Assembly: GCA_016744295.1 (NCBI GenBank)
Contig: JADGEQ010000003.1
Location: 1 to 64,000 of the forward strand
Length of the DNA stretch: 64,000 nucleotides
Origin: Desulfobacteraceae bacterium
GTDB lineage: Bacteria > Desulfobacterota > Desulfobacteria > Desulfobacterales > Desulfobacteraceae
Reading direction: 5' to 3'
Shown: positions 16,160 to 25,284 of the stretch, piece after piece
How the letters are laid out: every line of letters begins with the position of its first letter
Position numbering within the stretch: the first letter of the stretch is position 1
The notes under the pieces: model-generated
What the model was told of the DNA's origin: nothing
Databases searched by the model: none
What the model saw: only the letters and a program-made list of their open reading frames with translations
Program-made: the position numbers and the translations under genes

Positions 16160-16810
16160 ATGGAAATAACCGTCATCATAGCAGATGATCACGCAATTAT
16201 CCGGGAAGGTCTAAAAGGTCTGCTGGAGAAAAAAGGCATCTGTGTGCTGGGCATTGCCCGGAATGGCAGGGAAGCCGTGGAAAAGGCTATTGCCCTGAAA
16301 CCGGATGTAATGATGATGGATATCTCCATGCCTGATCTGAATGGGGTAGAGGCCACCGCCAGGATCAAGAAGGAAGTCCCTTATACAAAAATCATTGCCC
16401 TGTCCATGCACTCCAGTAAAAAAATTATAGATCAAATGTTTACAGCGGGTGCCTCGGGATATATTTTAAAGGAATCTGCCTTTAGTGAGCTCTATGATGC
16501 TATTCAGGAAGTGCTTAAGGGTAATTATTATCTGACGCCTTCCATTGCAAGAATGTATGTGGACAGCAAGGGACATGCCTTTTCCAGCAGTAAACAGCTT
16601 CCCAGGTTTAATAAGATCTCTAAAAAAGAGAGGGAGATACTCCAGTTGGTGGCCGAAGGGATAAAAACCCGGGATATTGCCCAAAAACTTAATGTGAGTG
16701 TTAAAACCGTTGAAACCCATAGAAGAAATATTATGAAAAAATTAAATATTTTTAATGTTGCCGGATTGACAAAATTTGCCATTAAGGAAGGAATTATATC
16801 CCTGGAATAA
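16160..16810 (+). CDS. NarL/FixJ-type response regulator
   Basis: 216-residue two-component regulator. Receiver domain at residues 1-120 with acidic pair D9-D10, phospho-acceptor Asp54 (MMMDISMPD) and Lys in YILKES. C-terminal LuxR-type helix-turn-helix (about 150-210): SKKEREILQLVAEGIKTRDIAQKL and VSVKTVETHRRNIMKKL. AGGAGG precedes the ATG. It lies upstream of, and in the same direction as, a hybrid histidine kinase, a plausible partner although 118 bases separate them. Target genes unknown. Confidence 0.93.
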   Translation: MEITVIIADDHAIIREGLKGLLEKKGICVLGIARNGREAVEKAIALKPDVMMMDISMPDLNGVEATARIKKEVPYTKIIALSMHSSKKIIDQMFTAGASGYILKESAFSELYDAIQEVLKGNYYLTPSIARMYVDSKGHAFSSSKQLPRFNKISKKEREILQLVAEGIKTRDIAQKLNVSVKTVETHRRNIMKKLNIFNVAGLTKFAIKEGIISLE

Positions 16811-16928
16811 AAAAATATTTTTGACAAAAATCAGGGTTTTCCTGATTGTAAAAAAGATCAATTTCGGATTATAAACAGGACCAAATGGGTTAATGGTTTT
16901 ATAAATTTGTTAAATTAGGTGTGGTAAA

Positions 16929-18074
16929 ATGGAATATGTACAATTAAAGAATGAGTCGCCAGATGCGGTTGAAGCCTTAGCCGGCGGGATAGCCCACGAT
17001 TTTAATAATCTTCTGTCCGCGATAAAGGGCCATGCCTCATTGATGATGAACAGCGTCAAGCCATCTGATCCACTTTTCGACCATATTTCACAAATCATAA
17101 ACTGTATTGACAAGGGATCGGAAATTGCCAATCAGCTGCTGGGATTTGCAAAGGTGGATGCCTATTATACCAGCTGTATTGATGTGAATCGTCTGGTTCG
17201 AAGAACAATGGAAAACATGAATCTTAAGGGGAAGGAGGTGGTATTGGACGTGGATCTGGATACCAAACCCCTGATGATAAATGCCGATCCAGATAAAATT
17301 CACCAGGTAATTTCAGCCATTGTGGACAATGCACTTCTTGCCATGCCCGGTGGGGGGAAGCTTTCCGTGGTCACAGAAACGGCAGCAATTTTAAATGGAA
17401 CGGCCGAGGCCTACGGGCTTGATACGGGTTTTTTTGTCAAGATCACCATAAGTGATACAGGAATTGGCATGAACGCCGAGACCCTGGAAAAAATTTTCAA
17501 ACCCTTTTATTCGGTTAATCACCGTGACTATCCAGAGAAGAAGGGATTGGGCCTTACCTTTGCAAGGGAAATTGTTCAAAATCACCATGGCGTGATTGAT
17601 GTGGGGAGTTCCATTGATGTGGGGTCTGCTTTTTCTGTTATTCTTCCCCTGGCAGTGCCCATTGAAAATTCCGATATACCATCGGCGGAAGAAAAATTGA
17701 TGTTAGGCAATGAATTTGTTTTGCTTGTGGATGATGAGCAGCGAATCCTGACCGTTGGAAAAGAGATCTGTAAAGCATTAGGATATAGTGTGATCACGGC
17801 GGATTCGGGGAAAAAAGCCCTGGAGATTTACGCAGAGAAGAAAGATGAGATCAACCTGGTGATTCTGGATATGATCATGCCGGAAATGAACGGGCTTGAA
17901 ACCTTTCTGGAATTGAAAAAACAAAATCCCGATATCAAGGTGTTGCTTTCAACCGGTTTTTCCATTGATGGAAAAGCCCAGGAAATGCTTAAAAGAGGAT
18001 GCAAGGGATATATTTTGAAACCCTATTCCGTGGTTGATTTTTCCCATAAGATACGGGAGGTCCTTGAGTTGTAG
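16929..18074 (+). CDS. Soluble hybrid histidine kinase (HisKA-HATPase-REC)
   Basis: 381 residues with no membrane segment and no recognisable sensor domain. Phospho-accepting His23 is in GGIAHDFNNLLSAI near the very N-terminus, followed by an ATP-binding domain (DNALLAMPGGG, DTGIGMNAETLEKIFKPFYS, GLGLTFAREIV). The C-terminal receiver runs from about residue 258, with LLVDDEQRIL, VILDMIMPEMNG and GYILKPYSV. Without an input domain it probably depends on partner proteins, or relays from another kinase. It follows the LuxR-type regulator gene. Confidence 0.93.
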   Translation: MEYVQLKNESPDAVEALAGGIAHDFNNLLSAIKGHASLMMNSVKPSDPLFDHISQIINCIDKGSEIANQLLGFAKVDAYYTSCIDVNRLVRRTMENMNLKGKEVVLDVDLDTKPLMINADPDKIHQVISAIVDNALLAMPGGGKLSVVTETAAILNGTAEAYGLDTGFFVKITISDTGIGMNAETLEKIFKPFYSVNHRDYPEKKGLGLTFAREIVQNHHGVIDVGSSIDVGSAFSVILPLAVPIENSDIPSAEEKLMLGNEFVLLVDDEQRILTVGKEICKALGYSVITADSGKKALEIYAEKKDEINLVILDMIMPEMNGLETFLELKKQNPDIKVLLSTGFSIDGKAQEMLKRGCKGYILKPYSVVDFSHKIREVLEL

Positions 18075-18090
18075 CCTTTTGTTTTAATGT

Positions 18091-18139
18091 AACAGTGTCT
18101 GTGGGGCCATCGCCCAAAGAATCAATCCTTGACACTGTT
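18091..18139 (+). terminator. Candidate terminator / hairpin before minC
   Basis: AACAGTGTC (18091-18099) is the exact inverse of GACACTGTT (18131-18139), with a smaller GGGG/CCC pairing inside the loop and a T-rich tract soon after. It lies 17 bases past the hybrid kinase stop. A large loop makes terminator activity uncertain. Confidence 0.35.
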
Positions 18140-18210
18140 TCCCCGATTTTTTATAACGTCCTTTGATGATTCTTTTAATGATAACCAGACAATTTGTTAA
18201 GATATAACCG

Positions 18211-18900
18211 ATGATTAACTTTGAAACTGCGGCGCCGGTGAAATTAAAGGGGGTTGGCAAGGGATTTTGGATTACCCTGAACCCCTCCCACTCCGAAGAG
18301 ATTCTAATTTGTGAAATTGATAAGCTGCTCAAAAAGCTCAAGCATTTGGCGGTAAATGCAGATGTGGTCCTGGATGTGGGGGATGCCAAAGGACATGAAG
18401 ATCTTATTCAGCGAATTAAACTTTATTTGAAAAATAATTTTGAACTGGGTCTTATCTCCACATCTCCCCAGAAAAGATCGGTTCCCACAGAAAGAATCCG
18501 CCAGAGAGACCTGTCCAAGGGGTGGAATCAGCATCGCAGTGAGGTACTGATGCTCAGGGGCAGGGTTCGATCCGGACAGACAATCAATGCTAAAAAACAT
18601 TTGGTCATTACCGGGGACGTTAACCCTGGAGCTGATATAATAGCCGGCGGAGATGTGATTGTGCTGGGTAAACTTTCCGGTAATGTGCATGCGGGCTATC
18701 CTGACAAGGAAGATGCCATGGTTTTTGCCCTTGGGTTTAATCCCAGCCATGTAAAAATCGGGTCCGTCTCAGCCTCGGGAAGTGAAAGCGAGGTTGGCAT
18801 CAGTCCGGAATTTGCCTCGGTGGAAAATAATAAAATTATTGTGAAAGATTATATGAAGGCAAGTCCGTTCCGGAGAATGCCCTGGCCGGAAGCCATTTAA
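18211..18900 (+). CDS. minC: Septum site-determining protein MinC
   Basis: 229-residue inhibitor of FtsZ polymerisation that blocks division at cell poles when bound to MinD. The N-terminal domain (about 1-105) contacts FtsZ. The C-terminal beta-helix has repeated turns: LRGRVRSGQTINAKKHLVITGDVNPGAD, IIAGGDVIVLGKLSGNVHAGYP. First gene of minCDE; minD follows after a short gap. Confidence 0.93.
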   Translation: MINFETAAPVKLKGVGKGFWITLNPSHSEEILICEIDKLLKKLKHLAVNADVVLDVGDAKGHEDLIQRIKLYLKNNFELGLISTSPQKRSVPTERIRQRDLSKGWNQHRSEVLMLRGRVRSGQTINAKKHLVITGDVNPGADIIAGGDVIVLGKLSGNVHAGYPDKEDAMVFALGFNPSHVKIGSVSASGSESEVGISPEFASVENNKIIVKDYMKASPFRRMPWPEAI

Positions 18901-18928
18901 ACATAAAAAATTTTAGTTGAGGTGTGAA

Positions 18929-19729
18929 TTGGAAGGAAAAATAATTGTTGTAACATCGGGAAAGGGAGGGGTTGGTAAAACAACAGCTACTTCATCCATT
19001 GGTGCAGCGCTTGCCCTTGAAGGAAATCGTGTGGCCATTGTTGATATGGACATCGGCCTGAGAAATCTTGATGTTGTCATGGGCCTGGAAAACCGGATTG
19101 TATTTAATATTGTGGATGTGGTTCAGCAGCGATGCAAAATTGAACAGGCAGCCATCCGGGACAGAAGAATTGACAACCTTTTCCTTATTCCTGCCTCCCA
19201 GAGCGATAATAAAGATGTCCTTACCACTTCCGGGGTTGAGCGGGTGGCAAAGGAACTGCGCAAACAATTTGACTATGTGATCATGGATTCTCCCGCAGGC
19301 ATTGAACGGGGATTTGAAAATTCCATTATAGGTGCCAGCGAAGCCCTGGTGGTCTGTACTCCGGATGTCTCTGCCGTCAGAGATGCCGACCGGGTCATAG
19401 GAATTTTATATTCCCGATCCCTCACACCCAAGCTCATCGTTAACCGGATTGAGCCGGCCCGGGTGAGAAGAGGGGAGATGCTCAGCCATGAGGATGTGAT
19501 GGAAGTTCTTTCCATAGAGTTGGCCGGTCTTGTCCCCATGGATGACAAGGTGTTGATTTCTTCCAATACCGGAACTCCCCTGGTGCTCCAGAACGATTCA
19601 AAGGCGGGTCAGGCCTTCAGACGCATTGCTCGCCGGATCAATGGTGAAGAAAATGTGCCCTTTGAGGTGCCCACCGACAAAACAAATATGTGGAGCAAAA
19701 TCGGTAAAACATTCGGGTTAAGACAATAA
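18929..19729 (+). CDS. minD: Septum site-determining ATPase MinD
   Basis: About 266 residues. Deviant Walker-A ATPase that recruits MinC to the membrane. It starts EGKIIVVTSGKGGVGKTTAT and carries DMDIGLRNLDVVMGLE and the D-S-P-A-G-I-E switch. A C-terminal amphipathic helix with WSKIGKTFGLRQ is the usual membrane-targeting sequence. TTG at 18929 is the best start: GAGG lies six bases upstream and family members begin M-x-G-K. An in-frame TTG at 18917 has no ribosome site. Confidence 0.96.
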   Translation: MEGKIIVVTSGKGGVGKTTATSSIGAALALEGNRVAIVDMDIGLRNLDVVMGLENRIVFNIVDVVQQRCKIEQAAIRDRRIDNLFLIPASQSDNKDVLTTSGVERVAKELRKQFDYVIMDSPAGIERGFENSIIGASEALVVCTPDVSAVRDADRVIGILYSRSLTPKLIVNRIEPARVRRGEMLSHEDVMEVLSIELAGLVPMDDKVLISSNTGTPLVLQNDSKAGQAFRRIARRINGEENVPFEVPTDKTNMWSKIGKTFGLRQ

Positions 19730-19739
19730 GGAGAATTTG

Positions 19740-20009
19740 ATGCTATCAGGATTATTAAAACGCTTTACCGGTCAGAAGAATAAAAGCAAAGATGAGGCCA
19801 AAAAAAGGCTTCAATTCTCTTTAATTTATGACAAATTAGAATTGAACGATACCACCTTGGTGGACCTTCAAAACGATATTGTGGCTGTGATTTCAAAATA
19901 TTTTGAAATTGACAAGGATGCTCTGGAACTAAAGGTTAAACGGGATGATAATGTATCCGCCCTGGTCTTTAACACCCCCATCCTCCATGTGAGAAGAAAG
20001 CGGGCCTAA
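19740..20009 (+). CDS. minE: Cell division topological specificity factor MinE
   Basis: 89-residue partner that stimulates MinD ATPase and confines MinCD to the poles. The N-terminal MinD-interaction helix includes SKDEAKKRLQFSLIYDK; the C-terminal part forms the dimer domain (DLQNDIVAVISKYFEID). ATG at 19740 follows AAGGAG; minD ends ten bases earlier. Last gene of minCDE, followed by a strong terminator. Confidence 0.95.
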   Translation: MLSGLLKRFTGQKNKSKDEAKKRLQFSLIYDKLELNDTTLVDLQNDIVAVISKYFEIDKDALELKVKRDDNVSALVFNTPILHVRRKRA

Positions 20010-20043
20010 GGCCAAAATTTAAAAACCGTATTTATAAAAAAAA

Positions 20044-20077
20044 ACGCCCGGTCGTATCCAAGACCGGGCGTTTTTTT
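20044..20077. terminator. Bidirectional rho-independent terminator, minE / aspS
   Basis: ACGCCCGGTC (20044-20053) pairs perfectly with GACCGGGCGT (20062-20071), loop of eight. It is flanked by A-rich sequence on the left and seven T (20071-20077) on the right, so it can end both minCDE (plus) and hisS-aspS (minus). Confidence 0.9.
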
Positions 20078-20107
20078 GCAAGTTTCTATAGGGTCTATTC
20101 TTCAACC

Positions 20108-21895
20108 CTATTCTTCAATTTTAACCACCTTTATGGCCAGTTCCTGGAGCTGGGCCGGGGCTGCCTTGGAAGGTGCTTCCGTCAGAAGACAGGTGGCCTT
20201 CTGGGTTTTGGGAAATGCAATGACATTCCGGATGGAATCTTCCTTGCACAGGATCATCATCAGTCGGTCCAACCCAAAGGCAAGCCCGCCATGGGGGGGG
20301 GCACCCGATGCCAGGGCTTCCAAAAGAAATCCAAATTTTTCCTGGGCTTCTTGTTCACCAATCCCCAGGCAGCTGAATACCTGTTCCTGGAGATGGGTGT
20401 CATGGATACGGATACTGCCGCCGCCGATCTCGATTCCGTTGAGCACCAGGTCATAGGCCCGGGATTTAATCTCAAGGGGGGCTGTGGATAGTTTGTCTAT
20501 GTCCCTTTCAAGGGGGGCGGTAAAGGGGTGATGAAGAGACTGATATCTTTCTTCGGTTTCATCGTAATCAAACAAAGGAAATTGGGTTACCCAGGTAAAA
20601 GAGAATTCATCATCGGAAATCAGCTCCAGGCGTCTTCCCAATTCATTTCTCAACTGACCCAGGGCTTCATTGGTAATCTTGGGCTGATCCGCCACAAAAA
20701 AGACAATATCCCCTACCTCAAGGTTCAGGCGCAGAGCCAGGGCATCTTTCTCATCGTCTGTGAAAAATTTGGCAATGGGGGACTGCCATGTGTCTTCCTT
20801 TATCTTAATCCATGCAAGCCCCTTGGCTCTGTAGACCGCAACAAACTCAGTGAGTTCATCTATCTGTTTTCGGCTGAAACTTGCACACCCCTTGGCGTTT
20901 ATGGCTTTGACAAGTCCGCCTTTTTTTACCACATCGGCAAAAACCTTAAAACCGGCATCCTTTACAATATCCGATACATTACACAATTCCAGGCCGAACC
21001 TTAGGTCGGGCCGGTCCAGGCCGAATCGGTCAATGGCCTCGTCATAGGTGATTTGGGGAAAGTTAGGCGCAAGGTCCAATCCCAGAACATCCTTAAAGAC
21101 CCTCCGGATCAACCCCTCTGAAATTTTCATGATCTCATGTTCATCCACAAAGGAGAGCTCCATATCAATCTGGGTGAATTCCGGCTGACGGTCCGCCCTC
21201 AGATCTTCATCCCTGAAACATCTGACAATCTGGTAGTATCGGTCAAATCCAGCGATCATCAGCAGTTGTTTAAACAGCTGGGGAGACTGGGGCAGGGCAT
21301 AAAACTGTCCCTGGTTTACCCGGGAAGGAACCAGGTAGTCCCTGGCGCCTTCAGGTGTGCTCTTGGTCAGAAATGGGGTTTCAATGTCAATGAATTCCTT
21401 GTTGTCCAGATAATTTCTGATGGCCATGGTCGCCTTGTGCCGATCCAGAATATTTTTCTTAAGCTTGGGACGCCTCAGGTCAAGATATCGGTATTGGAGG
21501 CGGATGCTTTCAGAGGCTTCCACCCGTTCTTCAATCTGGAAGGCCGGGGTTTTTGCCTGGGAAAAAATTCTCAATTCATCAACAAGAATCTCAATGGCAC
21601 CGGTTTCCATGTTGGGATTGCGCATTTCCCCGGGTCTTTCTGATACTTTTCCCCTGATACCAATTACATATTCGCTCCTGATTTCCTGGGCTTTTCCATG
21701 GACACTTTCCGAAATTACAGGGTTGAATACAACCTGGGTAATGCCGTTCTTGTCCCTTAAGTCAACAAAAACAACTCCACCATGGTTTCTTCGATGCTGC
21801 ACCCATCCCATTAACACAACTTCCTGGCCGATATCTGTATCCCGCAGTTGGGAGCAGGTATGTGTCCGTTTCATATTTCCAAGTAAATCCGTCAC
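20108..21895 (-). CDS. aspS: Aspartyl-tRNA synthetase
   Basis: Class II synthetase charging tRNA-Asp (possibly also tRNA-Asn). About 595 residues of the bacterial type: N-terminal OB-fold anticodon domain (MGWVQHRRNHGGVVFVDLRD), catalytic core with FLTKSTPEGARDYLVPSR and FRDEDLRADRQPEFTQID, the bacterial GAD insert, and C-terminal motif 3 (GLAFGLDRLMMIL). GTG at 21895 has AAGGA seven bases upstream; an alternative ATG at 21874 (MKRTHTC) is where many homologues begin. Downstream of hisS in the same operon. Confidence 0.96.
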   Translation of the reverse strand: MTDLLGNMKRTHTCSQLRDTDIGQEVVLMGWVQHRRNHGGVVFVDLRDKNGITQVVFNPVISESVHGKAQEIRSEYVIGIRGKVSERPGEMRNPNMETGAIEILVDELRIFSQAKTPAFQIEERVEASESIRLQYRYLDLRRPKLKKNILDRHKATMAIRNYLDNKEFIDIETPFLTKSTPEGARDYLVPSRVNQGQFYALPQSPQLFKQLLMIAGFDRYYQIVRCFRDEDLRADRQPEFTQIDMELSFVDEHEIMKISEGLIRRVFKDVLGLDLAPNFPQITYDEAIDRFGLDRPDLRFGLELCNVSDIVKDAGFKVFADVVKKGGLVKAINAKGCASFSRKQIDELTEFVAVYRAKGLAWIKIKEDTWQSPIAKFFTDDEKDALALRLNLEVGDIVFFVADQPKITNEALGQLRNELGRRLELISDDEFSFTWVTQFPLFDYDETEERYQSLHHPFTAPLERDIDKLSTAPLEIKSRAYDLVLNGIEIGGGSIRIHDTHLQEQVFSCLGIGEQEAQEKFGFLLEALASGAPPHGGLAFGLDRLMMILCKEDSIRNVIAFPKTQKATCLLTEAPSKAAPAQLQELAIKVVKIEE

Positions 21896-21931
21896 GTTTT
21901 TTTCCTTAATCCTGTTATTTTTATACAATTA

Positions 21932-23188
21932 TTATTTTTTTAAACTTGTCATCAGCTCGGATACCAGATTATCAAGGGAGATAAAGGACTGCTCTTTGGT
22001 ATCCATATTTCTCAATATCAGCTGGTTTTTATTTAATTCATTCTCCCCAACAATGAGCACATGGGTGGCATTGAGTTTGTTGGCCCTTTTCATAAGACTT
22101 TTCAGACTTTTTCCACGGAAATCAACTTCGGTCCTGATCCCATTTTGGTTTAATTCGCAGGACCAGAGATAACCCTTTGCCAGAGCAGCATCCCCCAGAG
22201 CAACAATGAACAGATCCAGGGAGGATCTCTTTGATTCTAGTTCAAGTTGCTCCAGAACCTCCACCAGACGGTCAAATCCGATGGCAAACCCAATGGCAGG
22301 GGTGGCAGGTCCCCCTAACTCTTTAACCAACCCGTCATATCTGCCTCCTCCGGCCACGGCACTCTGGGCACCCAGGGTGGTGGTCTTAATTTCCCAGGCA
22401 GTACGGGTATAATAATCAAGTCCCCGGACAAGGGATTTGTCCACCATAAAATCAACCCCTTGTTTTTTAAGGGCTGACCTGACAATGGAAAAATGGTCAT
22501 CACAGGCAGGGCATAGGTGATCAATGGTGGCAGGTGCGCCCGATAGGGCCCTTTGGCAGCTTTCTACCTTGCAGTCAAGAATCCGTAACGGATTCTTTTT
22601 AATACGCCGGGCACAATTTTCGCAGAGGGCGTCTTTTCTTTCCCCCAGAAAATCAAGCAATGCTTTTTGAAAAGAGGGCCGGCATTCAGGGCAGCCAAGG
22701 CTGTTGACATGGGCAGACAGGCCGGTGAGCCCCAATCGCTTGAATAACTCATTGAGCAAAAAAATCAGCTGAGCATCTATATAGGCCGATTCAATGCCGA
22801 ACACCTCGGCGTCAATCTGATAAAATTGCCGGTACCTTCCTTTCTGGGGTCGTTCCCGCCGGAACATGGGGCCGGTCATATAAAATTTTCTCACCGGATC
22901 TTCGGCATACATTTTATGCTGGATATAGGATCTGCAAATGGATGCCGTGGCCTCGGGTCTCAGGGTCAGATGCGCCCCTTTACTGTCGGGAAAGGTATAC
23001 ATCTCCTTTTCGACAATGTCGGTGGTCTCTCCAATGCTCCTGGCAAACAGGTCGGTTTTTTCCAGGACAGGAATCCTGATTTCCTTGAATCCAAAGGAAT
23101 CAAACAGGGCAAATGCCTCTTTTTCAACTCGCTGCCACAGGGATATTTGTTCGGGCAGTATATCTCTAAAACCTCGTATGGTCTGCAT
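21932..23188 (-). CDS. hisS: Histidyl-tRNA synthetase
   Basis: 418-residue class II synthetase for tRNA-His. Motifs in order: GFRDILPEQ at the N-terminus, LRPEATASICRSY, FRRERPQKGRYRQFYQID (motif 2), the HisA motifs LVRGLDYYTRTAWE and GGGRYDGLVKELGG, motif 3 GFAIGFDRLVEVL, and a C-terminal anticodon-binding domain. A CxxC-containing stretch in the insert (CPECRPS, CENC, CPAC) suggests a small metal-binding knuckle. First gene of hisS-aspS. Confidence 0.97.
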   Translation of the reverse strand: MQTIRGFRDILPEQISLWQRVEKEAFALFDSFGFKEIRIPVLEKTDLFARSIGETTDIVEKEMYTFPDSKGAHLTLRPEATASICRSYIQHKMYAEDPVRKFYMTGPMFRRERPQKGRYRQFYQIDAEVFGIESAYIDAQLIFLLNELFKRLGLTGLSAHVNSLGCPECRPSFQKALLDFLGERKDALCENCARRIKKNPLRILDCKVESCQRALSGAPATIDHLCPACDDHFSIVRSALKKQGVDFMVDKSLVRGLDYYTRTAWEIKTTTLGAQSAVAGGGRYDGLVKELGGPATPAIGFAIGFDRLVEVLEQLELESKRSSLDLFIVALGDAALAKGYLWSCELNQNGIRTEVDFRGKSLKSLMKRANKLNATHVLIVGENELNKNQLILRNMDTKEQSFISLDNLVSELMTSLKK

Positions 23189-23240
23189 TGTCTCTATCTT
23201 TATTGTCTAATATTATCACCAAAATTAAATACAAACGATA

Positions 23241-23270
23241 TATATAGATTAAAATCAACGTGTTAGTCAA
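23241..23270 (-). promoter_or_regulatory. Predicted hisS promoter
   Basis: Minus-strand TTGACT (23270-23265) and TATATA (23246-23241) are separated by 18 bases. Transcription would start about 45 bases ahead of hisS. Confidence 0.5.
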
Positions 23271-23535
23271 TAATTAATCCAGCGCATCCCATAATAACCT
23301 GGTCAATTGAATAAAAATTGTAAGAATTTGGCTTTTCTTGGGCCATATTCCCTATGGGTTGAATGGAAATGGTTAATTTTATGGGAAGAAGGTTCTGCCG
23401 TTTATGGACTGCTGGCAACCGGATACTTTTTGTATTCATAATTACTGCGAATTTATTAAAGTAAGTATATATTTTTTTTATTTATAGGAATATGATATGA
23501 GAAAATAATATAATTTAAATTGATAGGTGTTTTTC
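23271..23535. other. Non-coding AT-rich region between hisS and hybrid kinase
   Basis: The hisS to hybrid-kinase gap is 347 bases. Apart from the hisS promoter it is AT-rich with no credible ORF, repeat or RNA that I can see. Its right end must hold the plus-strand kinase promoter, but no clear box stands out. Confidence 0.4.
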
Positions 23536-25257
23536 ATGGGCGATAAACCCAGTTATGAAGAGCTGGAAAGATATGTGAAGCGGCTGGAACGTACTGTTTT
23601 TAAAAAAATTCGCGCAGAAGCTGTCAACAAAGCATTGTTTCACATTGCCAGTGCCCAGAACACCAGCGAGACCCTTCAGGCGTTTTATCGGTCTATCCAG
23701 AGGCATCTGTCATCACTCATGGATATGACTAATTTTTATATTGCCATTTATTACAAAAAAAAAAATGCCATACGATTTGTCTACCATGTGGATGAAACAG
23801 AAGAATCTGCTCCCAGATGGGTACATCGGTTTACGGAAAATCCTTCCCTGACCGGCCGTGTTATTCTGGGAAAAAGGCCCCTCCTGATGGATGAAAAAAA
23901 ATTGAAACGTTTATCCAAGAAGGGTCATGTAAGGGGATGTGTTCCCAGAGTATGGCTGGGGGTGCCCCTGATGATTCAGCAAGAGGTATTGGGGGTTATG
24001 GCGGTTCAGAGTTATACCAACCCCGACCAATTCGGCAAGGCTGATGTGGAGCTCTTAAGCTTTGTTTCCGAACAGATTGCTGTCTCCATAGAAAGAAAAC
24101 GATCGGAAGACGAATTGAAACAGGCCAGGAAAAGATTAATTCGGTCTGAGAAGCTGGAGGCGATCGGAACCCTGGCCAGCGGAATTGCCCATGATTTTAA
24201 TAATACCCTGTCCATTACCCTGGGAAATATCAACCTGGCCCAGATGATGGCTTCCCCTGACCAGAGAGCAGAGTATCTTGCCGACGCAGAAGCGTCGGTT
24301 CTTCAGGCAAAGGCGCTAGCCGCAAAATTCATCGTTTTTTCCAAGGGCGGAATTCGCATCAAATCCCATATTGATACCAGGGGTTTTTTGAAAGAGACCA
24401 TCACATCCCTTGCTGAATCGGAAGGAATAGCGTGCAAGTTGACCATCAAGGACTTGCCGCCGGTAATGGAAGCCGATCAGAAACAGATGAAAGAGGCGTT
24501 GAAAAATATTATCATCAATGCTGCAGAATCCATGGATATGGAAAAAAGTGTGATGGTTTCAGCCGGGGTTCATCCGGAAAAGCCAGGAATGGTAATTGTT
24601 TGCGTCAAAGATCAGGGCCGGGGTATTGAAAATCAGAATATCGAAAAGGTTTTTGAACCCTATTATTCATCTAAACCCATGGGAAAAAACAAAGGAACCG
24701 GCCTTGGCATGTCCATTGCCTGGTCCATTGTAAAAAATCACCAGGGAACCATTTTGATTGACTCCGCCCCCGGCAAAGGAACCCGGGTGGATATGATCCT
24801 GCCGGTGTTTCAAAAGGATGTTTCCCGGGAAAAAACCAGGGTGTCTCAACCTGACCGTGAGACTGCCAACCCCTCAGGTAAAGACAGTCCCATGGTATTG
24901 TTCATGGATGATGACGCCATGATTCGGCAGATAACGAAAAAGATTCTCATCCGACTGGGCTATACGCCTATTATTGCCCGGAATGGGGAAGAGGCAGTAG
25001 AGAAATACCAGTCACAGGTTTCTTCGGGAAATACCATTGCAGTGGTGATTTTAGACCTCGAGGTTAAACAGGGCATGGGAGGCATTGAAGCGATGGAACT
25101 ATTGACAGCCATTAACCCGGAAATAAAGGCAATTGTTGCTTCCGGTTATTCCAGTGATCCGGCCATGCAAGATTGCGAAAAATTCGGCTTTGCCGATTCC
25201 CTGGCAAAGCCGATTTCAGTGCAAAATCTAAAGGAGGCCCTGGAAAAACTTTTATAG
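23536..25257 (+). CDS. GAF-domain hybrid histidine kinase
   Basis: About 573 residues, soluble. A short N-terminal coiled coil (SYEELERYVKRLERTVFKKI) precedes a GAF sensor domain (about 35-190: NFYIAIYYKKKNAIRFVYHVDE to VSIERKRSEDEL). Next come a HisKA region with ASGIAHDFNNTLSITLGN, an ATP-binding domain (FEPYYSSKPMGKNKGTGLGMS) and a C-terminal receiver (LFMDDDAMIRQITKKI; probable phospho-acceptor in VILDLEVKQGMGG). ATG at 23536 has AGG eight bases upstream. No dedicated regulator gene is adjacent, so partner and output are unknown. Confidence 0.93.
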   Translation: MGDKPSYEELERYVKRLERTVFKKIRAEAVNKALFHIASAQNTSETLQAFYRSIQRHLSSLMDMTNFYIAIYYKKKNAIRFVYHVDETEESAPRWVHRFTENPSLTGRVILGKRPLLMDEKKLKRLSKKGHVRGCVPRVWLGVPLMIQQEVLGVMAVQSYTNPDQFGKADVELLSFVSEQIAVSIERKRSEDELKQARKRLIRSEKLEAIGTLASGIAHDFNNTLSITLGNINLAQMMASPDQRAEYLADAEASVLQAKALAAKFIVFSKGGIRIKSHIDTRGFLKETITSLAESEGIACKLTIKDLPPVMEADQKQMKEALKNIIINAAESMDMEKSVMVSAGVHPEKPGMVIVCVKDQGRGIENQNIEKVFEPYYSSKPMGKNKGTGLGMSIAWSIVKNHQGTILIDSAPGKGTRVDMILPVFQKDVSREKTRVSQPDRETANPSGKDSPMVLFMDDDAMIRQITKKILIRLGYTPIIARNGEEAVEKYQSQVSSGNTIAVVILDLEVKQGMGGIEAMELLTAINPEIKAIVASGYSSDPAMQDCEKFGFADSLAKPISVQNLKEALEKLL

Positions 25258-25284
25258 GCCTACCCGGATTTTTGGATCTGGCTT